Below are positions 8,582 through 16,316 of a stretch of 57,139 nt of DNA, piece by piece. The notes under the pieces were generated by a model. It worked only from the letters and a program-made list of their open reading frames with translations. It was not told the DNA's origin and made no database searches. This DNA comes from Clostridium arbusti SL206 (GTDB taxonomy: Bacteria; Bacillota; Clostridia; Clostridiales; Clostridiaceae): positions 1 through 57,139 of the forward strand of contig NZ_BAEV01000010.1 of assembly GCF_000246895.1 (NCBI RefSeq), written 5' to 3'. Both the position numbers and the translations under genes were made by a program. Each line of letters starts with the position of its first letter. Position 1 is the stretch's first letter.

Positions 8582-9424
8582 TTACGGAAATTTAGGAAAT
8601 TGCTCAAAATCAGGATTTCGCTTTTCTTTAAAGGCATCCCGTCCTTCTTTTGCTTCCTCTGTGGTGTAAAATAATAATGTAGCATCTCCAGCTAATTGCT
8701 GTAAACCAGCCAATCCATCCGTATCTGCATTAAAGGATGCTTTTAAGAACCGTAAAGCAGTAGGTGAATGTTGTAAGATTTCTTTTGCCCATTGTATTGT
8801 TTCTTGTTCCAATTTATCAAAAGTCACCACTTTATTCACGAGTCCCATATCAAGTGCTTCATTAGCAGTGTATTGACGACATAAATACCAAATTTCACGT
8901 GCTTTTTTATGACCGACAATACGTGCCAAATACCCAGCCCCATATCCACCATCAAAGGAACCTACCTTAGGTCCTGTTTGTCCAAACTTAGCATTTTCAG
9001 AGGCAATTGTTAAATCACATACTATATGCAGTACATGTCCACCTCCAATTGCATAGCCATTTACCATTGCAATAACTGGCTTTGGAAGAATTCTAATCAA
9101 ATGCTGTAAATCTAGAACATTTAGACGTGGTATATTATCATCCCCTACATAGCCACCATGACCACGTACCTTTTGATCTCCTCCAGAACAAAATGCTTCT
9201 TTATCCTGACCTTGTCCATGATTTGCACCTGTTAAAATAATTACACCTACGTTCTTATCTTCACGAGCTAGTGTAAAAGCATCAATTAATTCCATAATTG
9301 TTTTGGGACGAAATGCATTACGCAGCTCAGGACGATTGATTGTAATCTTTGCAATTCCATTATAGGTTTCATAAATAACATCTTCATAATTACGTTTTAA
9401 TTCTCTCCAAGGAAATTTATTCAT
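8582..9424 (-). CDS. menB: 1,4-dihydroxy-2-naphthoyl-CoA synthase (MenB)
   Basis: A 280-residue crotonase-fold enzyme that closes the second ring from OSB-CoA. Diagnostic MenB segments are the oxyanion-hole region [15 protein letters not shown], then [13 protein letters not shown], and [21 protein letters not shown], with the C-terminal [11 protein letters not shown]. Length equals the family norm. Nearly all arginines are CGN codons (CGT, CGG, CGA), whereas adh at 10697 uses AGA throughout, so the gene looks recently acquired, perhaps from a Bacillales donor. The ribosome binding site is GAAAGGGGTC before ATG at 9424. Confidence 0.96.
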   Translation of the reverse strand: MNKFPWRELKRNYEDVIYETYNGIAKITINRPELRNAFRPKTIMELIDAFTLAREDKNVGVIILTGANHGQGQDKEAFCSGGDQKVRGHGGYVGDDNIPRLNVLDLQHLIRILPKPVIAMVNGYAIGGGHVLHIVCDLTIASENAKFGQTGPKVGSFDGGYGAGYLARIVGHKKAREIWYLCRQYTANEALDMGLVNKVVTFDKLEQETIQWAKEILQHSPTALRFLKASFNADTDGLAGLQQLAGDATLLFYTTEEAKEGRDAFKEKRNPDFEQFPKFP

Positions 9425-9530
9425 TTTGTGACCCCTTTCTAAATTTCAATATTTTATAATTTTTTATAGACTATTAATTATTATTACTGCATTAAAAACT
9501 GAATATATGATTTTTACTGTGAAAAATTCC

Positions 9531-10322
9531 TTATAAGAATTTACTTAAAACTTCAATAAAGGCATTAGGATCTTCAATATGAGTGTTATGTCCAACACCT
9601 TTTATTGTTTCATGTTTGATATTGGCATTGAATTTTTTAAAATTTTCACCTACATGCCTATATTTTTTATCATATTCTCCACTGATGTATAATAGAGGCA
9701 TAGATAATTTACGTATATTACTTTTCATACATGGAAATTTTCCTTGCCCACTGCACATCAATGTATTTGAAAGTGCATAAGTTCTGTTAGATAAACGTCT
9801 TTTTCTTATTTCATCTGTAATAGACTTTGATAATTTCCTTTGTGATTCAAATATACTCAAATTTGACCAATAATCATCAAACCATTCTATTCCATCTTTC
9901 AGTATACTTTTCGCCAAGTTCAAATCCTTTCTCCGCCGTTTTAAGCGGTTTATGAACCCAGCTTCACCATAAGATGTACTTTCCAAAATCAGTTTGTCAA
10001 TTTCATTTGAATAAGCTATTGCATAAGCTAAGGCAATTCTTCCACCCATAGAATAACCTAACATTGAATATTTTTTTAAGTTTAATTCATAAATAATCTT
10101 GTTTAGGTGTTTAATCATTACTTTCAAACTATAATATTTACGCGAGTATGGTTTATCACTTTTTCCATGTCCAATAAAATCTATCAATATCAATTGATAT
10201 CCCTCTAATTTAAGTAAATTCCATGTACTTAAATTTTCAGAAAAACCATGTAAACAAATAATTGGTTTTCCTACACCTTTTATTTGAAAATAATATTTAA
10301 TATTTTCAATTTCAATAATCAT
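9531..10322 (-). CDS. menH: SHCHC synthase, alpha/beta hydrolase (MenH)
   Basis: A 263-residue alpha/beta hydrolase that eliminates pyruvate from SEPHCHC. The oxyanion region is CLHGFSEN, the nucleophile elbow is LGYSMGGR (Ser at about 92), the acid is in ISGEYDKKYR and the His in KGVGHNTH. All three triad residues are present. First gene of the menHBECIA operon; GGGTGATAGT precedes the ATG. The leader carries the menD-like scar (10332-10353) and the direct-repeat promoter (10377-10409). Confidence 0.88.
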   Translation of the reverse strand: MIIEIENIKYYFQIKGVGKPIICLHGFSENLSTWNLLKLEGYQLILIDFIGHGKSDKPYSRKYYSLKVMIKHLNKIIYELNLKKYSMLGYSMGGRIALAYAIAYSNEIDKLILESTSYGEAGFINRLKRRRKDLNLAKSILKDGIEWFDDYWSNLSIFESQRKLSKSITDEIRKRRLSNRTYALSNTLMCSGQGKFPCMKSNIRKLSMPLLYISGEYDKKYRHVGENFKKFNANIKHETIKGVGHNTHIEDPNAFIEVLSKFL

Positions 10323-10331
10323 ACTATCACC

Positions 10332-10353
10332 CTACAAGGTTGTATATTTATCA
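10332..10353 (-). pseudogene. Scar of a menD 3' end upstream of menH
   Basis: On the minus strand this stretch encodes DKYTTL followed by a stop. It is nearly identical over 22 bp to the true 3' end of menD (27935-27956), differing at one base. In canonical operons menD directly precedes menH, so this looks like what is left of an ancestral menD-menH junction. It now lies inside the menH leader. Confidence 0.55.
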
Positions 10354-10376
10354 CTCTTTTTATTTTCTCAAAACTT

Positions 10377-10409
10377 ATTTTACAAAATACTTATAAAGAT
10401 TTTATGAAG
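10377..10409 (-). promoter_or_regulatory. Direct-repeat box and -10 of the menH operon (box 1)
   Basis: Minus strand: half-site CTTCATAA (10409-10402), 3 bp, half-site CTTTATAA (10398-10391), 8 bp, then -10 TAAAAT (10382-10377). No -35 hexamer is recognisable; the box occupies that place, as in PhoB-type activation by OmpR-family regulators. Rest of the gap to adh (10410-10696): an adh promoter candidate, TTGAAA with an AATACT -10 16 bp later, lies between about 10620 and 10660; I see no gene. Confidence 0.7.
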
Positions 10410-10696
10410 AAAGTAGCTTTTATTTATAATCTGCAATATAAATATATATCTTTCTCTATAATAAATTTCATTTTGTGTTTTATATTTTAATTTTTTAGCC
10501 ATAATGAGAAGCAGTTAACCATTTAAAGTTTATATTCAATAAATATTTGATAATTATTTTATTAAAATCATCATATTTCCTACCTTTTTGAAACTATCCT
10601 ACCGAAAAGTGGCTTCTTTTTTTTTGAAATTAATAGGTTTATACTAATACTCGTATCAATGTCACAAAGAAAAATTAATTTAAGGGGGAAATGTAA

Positions 10697-11863
10697 ATGC
10701 AAAGATTTACTATACCAAGAGATGTTTATTTTGGAGATAATGCTATAGATCATCTAAAATCAATAAAGGGAACTAAGGCAATGCTTGTTATTGGTTCTGA
10801 AAGATTAATAAAGGATGGAACAGTTCCCAAAATACAAGAATTATTAAAAGAAGCTAATATTGAGACAACAGTCTTTTCAGGAGTTGAAAATGACCCTTCA
10901 GTTTCAACGGTTAAAAGAGGTGTTGAAGCTATGGAAAATTTCAATCCAGATTTAATAATAGGTATTGGCGGCGGTTCACCAATCGATGCTGCTAAAGCAA
11001 TGTGGATATTTTATGAATATCCAGAGTTCACATTTGAAGAGGCTGCTAAGCCATTTAACTTACCGGAGTTAAGACAAAAAGCTAAATTTATAGCTATACC
11101 AACTACAAGTGGTACAAGTACAGAAGTTACTTCATTCTCAGTAATAACTGATAATGAAACAGGAGTTAAATATCCAATAGCTGACTATAATATAACTCCA
11201 GATGTTGCTATAGTTGATACTAATTTAGTTCAAAGTATGACAAAAACATTAGTTGCTAATACAGGAATGGATGCTTTAACTCATGCTTTTGAAGCTTATG
11301 TTTCAACAGTTAGAAATCCAATAACTGATGCATTGGCTATGAAATCAATAGAAATGACTGTTGATAATTTAATTAAATCCTTTAAAGAAGAAGAGAAAGC
11401 TAGAAAAGCTATGCATATATCCCAATGCTTAGCTGGTATGTCATTCTCTAATGCAATACTTGGAATAGTTCATTCAATGTCTCACAAGACAGGAAAAATA
11501 TTCAATATTCCTCATGGTTGTGCAAATGCAATATACTTATCGTATGTTATACAGTTTAATGCAAAAAAAGCTGGAGCTACTTATGCTGATATAGCTAAGA
11601 GATTAGGGTTAAAGGGAAAAACAGTAGATGAATTAGTTCAATCATTAATTCAATTAGTTAAAGATTTTAGAGTTGCTATGAATATGCCTGCGACTTTAAA
11701 AGAATTTGGTTTGTCAGAAGAAGAATTTAAATCTAAATTAGATGAGATTTCTAAAAATGCGGTAGCTGATCCTTGTACAGGTACAAATCCAAGAGAAATA
11801 TCTTTAGAAGAGATGAAGAAATTATTTGAAGCTACTTATTATGGAACAGAAGTTAATTTCTAA
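10697..11863 (+). CDS. Iron-containing alcohol dehydrogenase (butanol/1-alcohol dehydrogenase type)
   Basis: A 388-residue group III Fe-ADH. The NAD(P) motif is IGIGGGSPIDAAKAMW at about 95-110. The metal ligands are in MDALTHAFEAYVS and in GIVHSMSHKTG followed by IPHGCANAI (three His plus an Asp). It reduces aldehydes to alcohols with NAD(P)H, typical of solvent-producing clostridia. GGGGG is centred 12 bp before ATG. Arginine is always AGA, so this gene gives the native codon profile of the host. It is monocistronic and convergent with the HxlR gene. Confidence 0.93.
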   Translation: MQRFTIPRDVYFGDNAIDHLKSIKGTKAMLVIGSERLIKDGTVPKIQELLKEANIETTVFSGVENDPSVSTVKRGVEAMENFNPDLIIGIGGGSPIDAAKAMWIFYEYPEFTFEEAAKPFNLPELRQKAKFIAIPTTSGTSTEVTSFSVITDNETGVKYPIADYNITPDVAIVDTNLVQSMTKTLVANTGMDALTHAFEAYVSTVRNPITDALAMKSIEMTVDNLIKSFKEEEKARKAMHISQCLAGMSFSNAILGIVHSMSHKTGKIFNIPHGCANAIYLSYVIQFNAKKAGATYADIAKRLGLKGKTVDELVQSLIQLVKDFRVAMNMPATLKEFGLSEEEFKSKLDEISKNAVADPCTGTNPREISLEEMKKLFEATYYGTEVNF

Positions 11864-11872
11864 ATTTATACA

Positions 11873-11907
11873 AAAGTTATAGCTGGTTAATAACTAACTA
11901 TAACTTT
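11873..11907. terminator. Bidirectional terminator between adh and the HxlR gene
   Basis: AAAGTTATAG (11873-11882) and CTATAACTTT (11898-11907) form a 10-bp stem with A/T runs on both sides. It lies between two convergent genes. Confidence 0.7.
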
Positions 11908-11932
11908 AATTATTTATAGAATCAAATAGATT

Positions 11933-12298
11933 TTAAGAGGTGAAATTTGAGTGTTTATAATTATCTACAAAATACTTTCCCCATTTATCCATCGCTTCCA
12001 AAATAGGAATTAAATCTTCTGCCATTTTAGTAAGTGAATATTCAACCATAGGGGGTACTTCATGATAAACAGTTCTATTAACTAGTCCATTTTGTTCTAA
12101 ATCTTTTAATTGTTGACTTAACATTTTTTGAGTTATTCCTGGAATTAACCTTTTGAATTCATTATATCTTATAACTTTATGTATGCTAAGATTCCAAATA
12201 ATAAGAGCTTTCCATTTACCACTTAAAATTTCTAAAGTAACTTCAACTTCACATCTATAGGAACTACAACTAACTTTATTTAATCTATCTTTTGGCAT
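11933..12298 (-). CDS. HxlR/DUF24 family winged-helix regulator
   Basis: A 121-residue protein with the HxlR signature: EILSGKWKALIIWNL, then RYNEFKRLIPGITQKMLSQQL and YSLTKMAEDL. Two N-terminal cysteines (SCSSYRC) sit where redox- or electrophile-sensing HxlR proteins carry their reactive Cys, so it may sense aldehydes, quinones or oxidants. AAGGAAGTGA precedes the ATG. It converges on adh, a likely but unproven target. It may also be reached by transcription passing the riboswitch-controlled ORF upstream. Confidence 0.88.
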   Translation of the reverse strand: MPKDRLNKVSCSSYRCEVEVTLEILSGKWKALIIWNLSIHKVIRYNEFKRLIPGITQKMLSQQLKDLEQNGLVNRTVYHEVPPMVEYSLTKMAEDLIPILEAMDKWGKYFVDNYKHSNFTS

Positions 12299-12400
12299 AA
12301 TGTCACTTCCTTGTATAAGATAATTTAGTTGTCTAGTTTATTGTAATCTATCCATCTCTATCAAGTGTATAAAAGTATAGTATAATTATATACAAAGGCG

Positions 12401-12571
12401 CTAACGAAAGCAAATAATGATATCTTGACCATAAGTTATAAAAGTACCTGCAAAAACCATATTTTTACGCTCTGACAAACTAGTTTTAGGGTCTGTAATA
12501 ATAACACCACTAGAACTGTCCACACGAAATTCATTTAGAATCTCATTGATTGACTTTTGAAAAAACTCCAT
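12401..12571 (-). CDS. 56-aa protein of unknown function behind a Mn2+-type riboswitch
   Basis: A short ORF with a strong ribosome binding site (GGAGGAG, 6 bp before ATG). The product starts MEFFQKSINEILNEF and continues with GVIITDPKTSLSERK, ending IIICFR. It is soluble-looking: an amphipathic N-terminal helix and a C-terminal beta-like segment, no transmembrane helix and no CxxC. I recognise no family. It is the first and perhaps only gene after the riboswitch-terminator at 12666-12799. Genes usually found there are Mn exporters (MntP, P-type ATPase, TerC), and this is none of them. Confidence 0.6.
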   Translation of the reverse strand: MEFFQKSINEILNEFRVDSSSGVIITDPKTSLSERKNMVFAGTFITYGQDIIICFR

Positions 12572-12665
12572 TTATTCTCCTCCATTCAATATTAATTATC
12601 TTTTTTCAGATAAAATATTTATGCACCTCCTCTAGTTTAATAGAAAATTTCATTATAAGAAAAGA

Positions 12666-12708
12666 CTTTCAACACAATGGAACACTAATAGTGTCCTTGT
12701 GTTGAAAG
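12666..12708 (-). terminator. Riboswitch-controlled terminator
   Basis: CTTTCAACACAA (12708-12697 on the minus strand) pairs with TTGTGTTGAAAG (12677-12666), with an inner AGTGT/ACACT-type stem, then a TCTTTTCTT tract. Its 5' arm is also the 3' strand of riboswitch helix P1, so metal-stabilised P1 should prevent the terminator and turn the downstream gene on. Confidence 0.8.
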
Positions 12709-12799
12709 CCTCACTGTGGCAAATGCCATGACAAAGCCAGGTTAAAAAACCAGTATGTTGACTTTATCTCCCTTACTGGTAGTTACTCCCTTTTAACAA
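12701..12799 (-). ncRNA. yybP-ykoY family riboswitch (Mn2+-sensing class)
   Basis: Minus-strand elements match the class in order: GGGAGTAAC at the 5' side (loop L1); a small hairpin CTACC/GGGAG; TAAAGTCAACAT (the conserved AAAGUC segment); hairpin GGTT/AACC; CCTGGCTTTGTCATGG (the conserved GGCUUUGU pairing with AAAG); stem ATGGCATTTGCCA; and the closing GTGAGGCTTTC. This family binds Mn2+ and in Gram-positives usually acts by antitermination, which fits the overlapping terminator. Transcription would begin almost at its first base. Confidence 0.85.
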
Positions 12800-12806
12800 T
12801 ATATAA

Positions 12807-12835
12807 ATTATAACAAAAAAATAAATAAATGTAAA
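12807..12835 (-). promoter_or_regulatory. Promoter of the riboswitch transcript
   Basis: Minus strand: -35 TTTACA (12835-12830), 17-bp spacer, -10 TATAAT (12812-12807). Start near 12800, exactly at the riboswitch 5' end. Confidence 0.8.
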
Positions 12836-12876
12836 TAGTTTGTATCAATTATATCTTTTATTATAAATACTAACAT

Positions 12877-12909
12877 CTTTATAAAATCTACACATCTTTT
12901 TTGTATAGT
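12877..12909 (+). promoter_or_regulatory. Possible direct-repeat box and -10 for the 603-aa gene (weak)
   Basis: CTTTATAA (12877-12884), 3 bp, CTACACAT (12888-12895), 8 bp, TATAGT (12904-12909). The spacing matches the strong boxes, but the second half-site has two deviations and the gene starts 135 bp downstream, so this is tentative. Confidence 0.4.
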
Positions 12910-13043
12910 TTAAATTGAAATTTATAAAATTAGAAAATTAATCTTAATATTCTATTCATAAAACTTTTAACATAAAAATTAATTGAATATAACATTATTC
13001 TCACACAAAATAACTATATTAAAAACTTTCAGGAGGTTTAAAT

Positions 13044-14855
13044 TTGAGTATTAAAAAAGAAAAAATAAAAGTCTTTGACATGACATGTACATCCTGTGAA
13101 TTAAGAGTAGAAAGAGTAGTTAAAAAATTAGATGGCGTAAAAAATGCTATGGCAAGCTTCAGCGATGAATCTCTAACTATAGAATATGATACAAAACTCT
13201 GCAATTCTGATAAGATTAAAGCTGCTATAAAGACAGCTGGCTACAGTATGAAAAGTTCAAATAACTACAAAATTGCAGGTATATTTGTAATCGTAGCTGC
13301 AATTATATTAATTGGGAATTCATCAGGTGGATTTGATATAACGTCTAAACTTAATGGTGCTACATATTTTGTTCTATTCATTGTTGGAATACTTACATCA
13401 ATACATTGTGTTGGTATGTGTGGAGGAATAATGCTATCACAAAGTATGAATAGGGATAGCAAAAGTAAATTTGATTCTATTAAGCCTGCTATTCTATACA
13501 ATGCCGGAAGAGTTCTATCCTATACAATAATTGGCGGATTAGTTGGTGCTCTGGGTTCAGTACTTTCTCTATCTATATCCATGAAAGCTGGACTTCAAAT
13601 ATTTGCTGGTATATTTATGATAATAATGGGATTTAATATGAGTGGTTATAGTATTTTTAGAAAGATCAATTTAAAGCTTCCATGGTCTGCTTGTTCAGTT
13701 AAGAAAAAACCCAAAACACCTTTTTTAGTTGGTGTTCTCAATGGACTTATGCCCTGTGGACCACTTCAGACAATGCAGCTGTATGCCCTAGGAACTGGAA
13801 GTGCTTTTAATGGTGCATTATCCATGTTTATATTTTCTCTTGGTACAATACCTCTAATGTTAACCTTTGGTGCATTATCAGGTGTATTAAGCAAAGGATA
13901 TACAAAAACTCTATTAAAATTCAGCGGAATCCTAGTTGTAGTTTTAGGTATTGTAATGGGAACTAGGGGGCTGGCTTTAGCTGGTGTAAACGTACCGACT
14001 CCATCTACACTTACTACTAGTTTATCTAGTAATAAAACATCAGCATCTTCATCAGCTGCTAAGCCAATTATAGAAAATGGAGTTCAAGTAATTAAAATGA
14101 CGGCGGATAATGCAGGATATACTCCAAATGGTCTATATGTTCAAAAAAACATGCCTGTTAAATGGATAATAGACGGTAAAGCATTGAATTCCTGCAATGG
14201 GCAAATCATTGTACCATCCTTAAATATTCAGAAAGATTTACAATCTGGTGAAAATATAATTGAATTTACACCAAAGGACAAAGATATAAGCTTCAGCTGT
14301 GGAATGGGTATGATTAGAGGTTTAATTAAAGTAGTTGATAATATTTCAACTGTAGATACCTCAAAACCTGATTCTTCAATACCAGCCCCATCCAGTGGAA
14401 TGCCTGGTTGTAACATGAATGAGCCAGCTTCATCACCTGCTGCTCCTGAAAAACCAAGTATTTATGGAACAGATTTAAGTAAAATTGAAACTAGTCGATT
14501 TATCCACAAGGCTGTAGTTTCTGGAAATATACAAACTGCTTCACTTAAAGGCATAGGCTATGAGTTCGAACCATTAATCGTAGTTGTAACAAAAAATGTT
14601 AATACAACCTTAAACTTTGATTTAAATAGTTTTGATAATCCAAGCGGAACTTTTACAATTTCATCTGCAACTACAGGTAGTCCAGTTACTTCTTTTGAAG
14701 GTAAAAAAGGGATTATTAAAGTTGATACCTCTTTTAATGAAAATGACATATATCCAATCTCAAAGGATGGTAGTGTTATAGGTGCCGTAGTTGTGGTAGA
14801 TGATCTGAAAAATGTAGATTTAGAAAAAATAAGAAAAGATTATATAGGTGGTTAA
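13044..14855 (+). CDS. HMA domain, DsbD/UreH-like membrane domain and cupredoxin-like domains (603 aa)
   Basis: Residues about 4-70 form a heavy-metal-associated domain with metal motif MTCTSCE. About 78-320 is a six-helix DsbD_2/UreH-like (TauE/SafE-annotated) membrane domain with conserved HCVGMCGG and LMPCGPLQ. About 345-432 is a cupredoxin-like domain whose likely copper ligands are Cys and Met (NSCNGQ and FSCGMGM). A Pro/Ser linker with MPGCNMNEP leads to a C-terminal beta-rich domain at about 475-600. Together this looks like a membrane route for copper or another thiophilic metal, with an extracytoplasmic copper site. Such DsbD_2 proteins occur in cbb3-oxidase assembly clusters, but no oxidase is visible here. 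TTG start with AGGAGG 7 bp upstream. Confidence 0.8.
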   Translation: MSIKKEKIKVFDMTCTSCELRVERVVKKLDGVKNAMASFSDESLTIEYDTKLCNSDKIKAAIKTAGYSMKSSNNYKIAGIFVIVAAIILIGNSSGGFDITSKLNGATYFVLFIVGILTSIHCVGMCGGIMLSQSMNRDSKSKFDSIKPAILYNAGRVLSYTIIGGLVGALGSVLSLSISMKAGLQIFAGIFMIIMGFNMSGYSIFRKINLKLPWSACSVKKKPKTPFLVGVLNGLMPCGPLQTMQLYALGTGSAFNGALSMFIFSLGTIPLMLTFGALSGVLSKGYTKTLLKFSGILVVVLGIVMGTRGLALAGVNVPTPSTLTTSLSSNKTSASSSAAKPIIENGVQVIKMTADNAGYTPNGLYVQKNMPVKWIIDGKALNSCNGQIIVPSLNIQKDLQSGENIIEFTPKDKDISFSCGMGMIRGLIKVVDNISTVDTSKPDSSIPAPSSGMPGCNMNEPASSPAAPEKPSIYGTDLSKIETSRFIHKAVVSGNIQTASLKGIGYEFEPLIVVVTKNVNTTLNFDLNSFDNPSGTFTISSATTGSPVTSFEGKKGIIKVDTSFNENDIYPISKDGSVIGAVVVVDDLKNVDLEKIRKDYIGG

Positions 14856-14868
14856 ATTAACCACCTAT
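14844..14868. terminator. Hairpin at the end of the 603-aa gene
   Basis: ATAGGTGGTTAA (14844-14855), a single A, and the perfect complement (14857-14868). It overlaps the stop codon. The following tract (TGTTC) is only weakly T-rich, so termination may be inefficient. Confidence 0.55.
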
Positions 14869-14905
14869 TGTTCAATAAAATCAAGCTATTAAATTCACAT
14901 AATAG

Positions 14906-15021
14906 CCTGATTGCATTGAATAAACTAATTCCATCATATCCTTTAGTTGTACAATGTACTTTATAACCTTTTTTTCGAAATAAGCTTTAATTATCTCTGA
15001 TACTTTTTCTTCAATATTGAT
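14906..15021 (-). pseudogene. Frameshifted fragment of an OmpR-type response regulator
   Basis: On the minus strand the first part reads EEKVSEIIKAYFEK and the next frame continues GYKVHCTTKGYDGISLF. This matches residues of the intact regulator at 31011-31706 (KVSEVIKAYLEKEGYKVYC, then TTKGYEGLSLF). The frames are split by loss of one A in a poly-A run (T run 14969-14975 on the plus strand). No start, phosphoacceptor Asp region or DNA-binding domain is left. It is a decayed partial duplicate. The rest of 14869-15083 shows nothing else. Confidence 0.75.
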
Positions 15022-15083
15022 TGGGATGGCTTTTACTGCTGGTCGTACTTCCTGCGCAGGTCCTATATTATCATCTCTTAAAA

Positions 15084-16091
15084 TTATGCATTTTCAAAAC
15101 GCAGCATCTTCCAAATCATGTAGGATACTCCCCATGATACAATAAATAAGCCTACTAGTAAATATCCAATTCCACCGAACTCAAGATTTTGTATCCATTT
15201 CCAAATTCCACTATCCAAGCCCAATTTAGGTGTTAATATTTGAGCTAATTCAATAAACCCTATACATAATGCTGCTACAATAGACAATCCAGTAACCGAT
15301 AAATTATAATAAATTTTACGTAAAGGTGTTGAAAATGCCCAATTATACGCAGTAGTCATAAATACTCCATCGGCAGTATCCATTAAGCTCATTCCTGCAG
15401 CAAAAATAATAGGTAAAGATATTATCATGGAAAATGGAACAGCTTGGATAGCTGCATTTGCTGAAATAGCTAGAAGTGCTACTTCAGAAGCAGTATCGAA
15501 TCCTAAACCAAATAGAAAACCAAGTGGATATACATGCCAACTCTTATTAATGAAGCGATATAATGATCCGAAAAAACGTGAAACAAATCCGCGTTGTAAT
15601 AAAAGCTGATTCATATGTTCTTCATTAACTTCCCCCTTATGTACTCCAATAAAAAGTTTGTAAATATCAAACCAGATATATAGGTTTAATATCCCTATAA
15701 GTATAAGGAAAGTACCTGATACAGTAGTACCAATCATACTACCTATCACTTTCATATGAGGGATATTGTATTGAGCCCATTTCATTGAAAATGCAGTCAA
15801 TATTGACATTACAAATACTACAGAGGAATGTCCAATGGAAAAGAAAAAACCAACACCTGTAGGTTCTTCTTTTTGTTGTACTAATTTACGAACAGTATTA
15901 TCAATAGAAGCTATATGATCTGCATCAAAAGCATGTCTTAATCCAAGTGTATAGGCTAAAAATGCCAATCCAACTATCTGAGGGTATTTATAGACGTTAG
16001 ATAATAAAAGTATTACTCCTATAATATGCAATAGTACCACTATAGTACCATAAGGAAGCCATTTAGGATATTTTTTTAATGGGACCTTCAT
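15084..16091 (-). CDS. hoxN: HoxN/NixA (NiCoT) family high-affinity nickel/cobalt permease
   Basis: A 335-residue integral membrane protein with eight or so helices and the NiCoT signature RHAFDADHIASIDNTVRK (HX4DH) at about 52-69. Later signatures are FGLGFDTASEVALLA and GMSLMDTADGVFM. It imports Ni2+, needed for the [NiFe] active site. It is the last gene of the hydrogenase/hyp region, after hypD, with a 225-bp gap. GGGAGGAG precedes the ATG. The gap 16092-16316 shows no riboswitch or clear operator. Confidence 0.92.
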   Translation of the reverse strand: MKVPLKKYPKWLPYGTIVVLLHIIGVILLLSNVYKYPQIVGLAFLAYTLGLRHAFDADHIASIDNTVRKLVQQKEEPTGVGFFFSIGHSSVVFVMSILTAFSMKWAQYNIPHMKVIGSMIGTTVSGTFLILIGILNLYIWFDIYKLFIGVHKGEVNEEHMNQLLLQRGFVSRFFGSLYRFINKSWHVYPLGFLFGLGFDTASEVALLAISANAAIQAVPFSMIISLPIIFAAGMSLMDTADGVFMTTAYNWAFSTPLRKIYYNLSVTGLSIVAALCIGFIELAQILTPKLGLDSGIWKWIQNLEFGGIGYLLVGLFIVSWGVSYMIWKMLRFENA

Positions 16092-16316
16092 TTTAAACTC
16101 CTCCCTATCATTAATTTGTGGTAATAAATCACATCAATTTCTTAGCTTGATAAGCCACATATTTTACAATAAACTGCAGGCTATCTATTGAATACATTCT
16201 TCTATACTAAATGTGCTAGTTAGATACAATGATTTAGCAGCACTTATAGCAAAATGATTTACTGTGGTGCCACTGACTGCAATGCAAGTTTTCATCTGCT
16301 CTTTAAAAAATATAAG

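Noticed and set aside
10500-10650. Possible T-box or other riboswitch upstream of adh
   Set aside because: GAGAAGC and GCTTCTT could pair over about 100 bp before a T run, but no specifier loop, T-box sequence or known aptamer pattern is present.
16185-16295. A 36-codon ORF on the minus strand between the nickel permease and hypD (MKTCIAVSGTTVNHF...)
   Set aside because: The ribosome binding site is poor (AAGAGCAG directly before ATG), the product matches nothing I recognise and it ends early. It may be a chance ORF or a relic.
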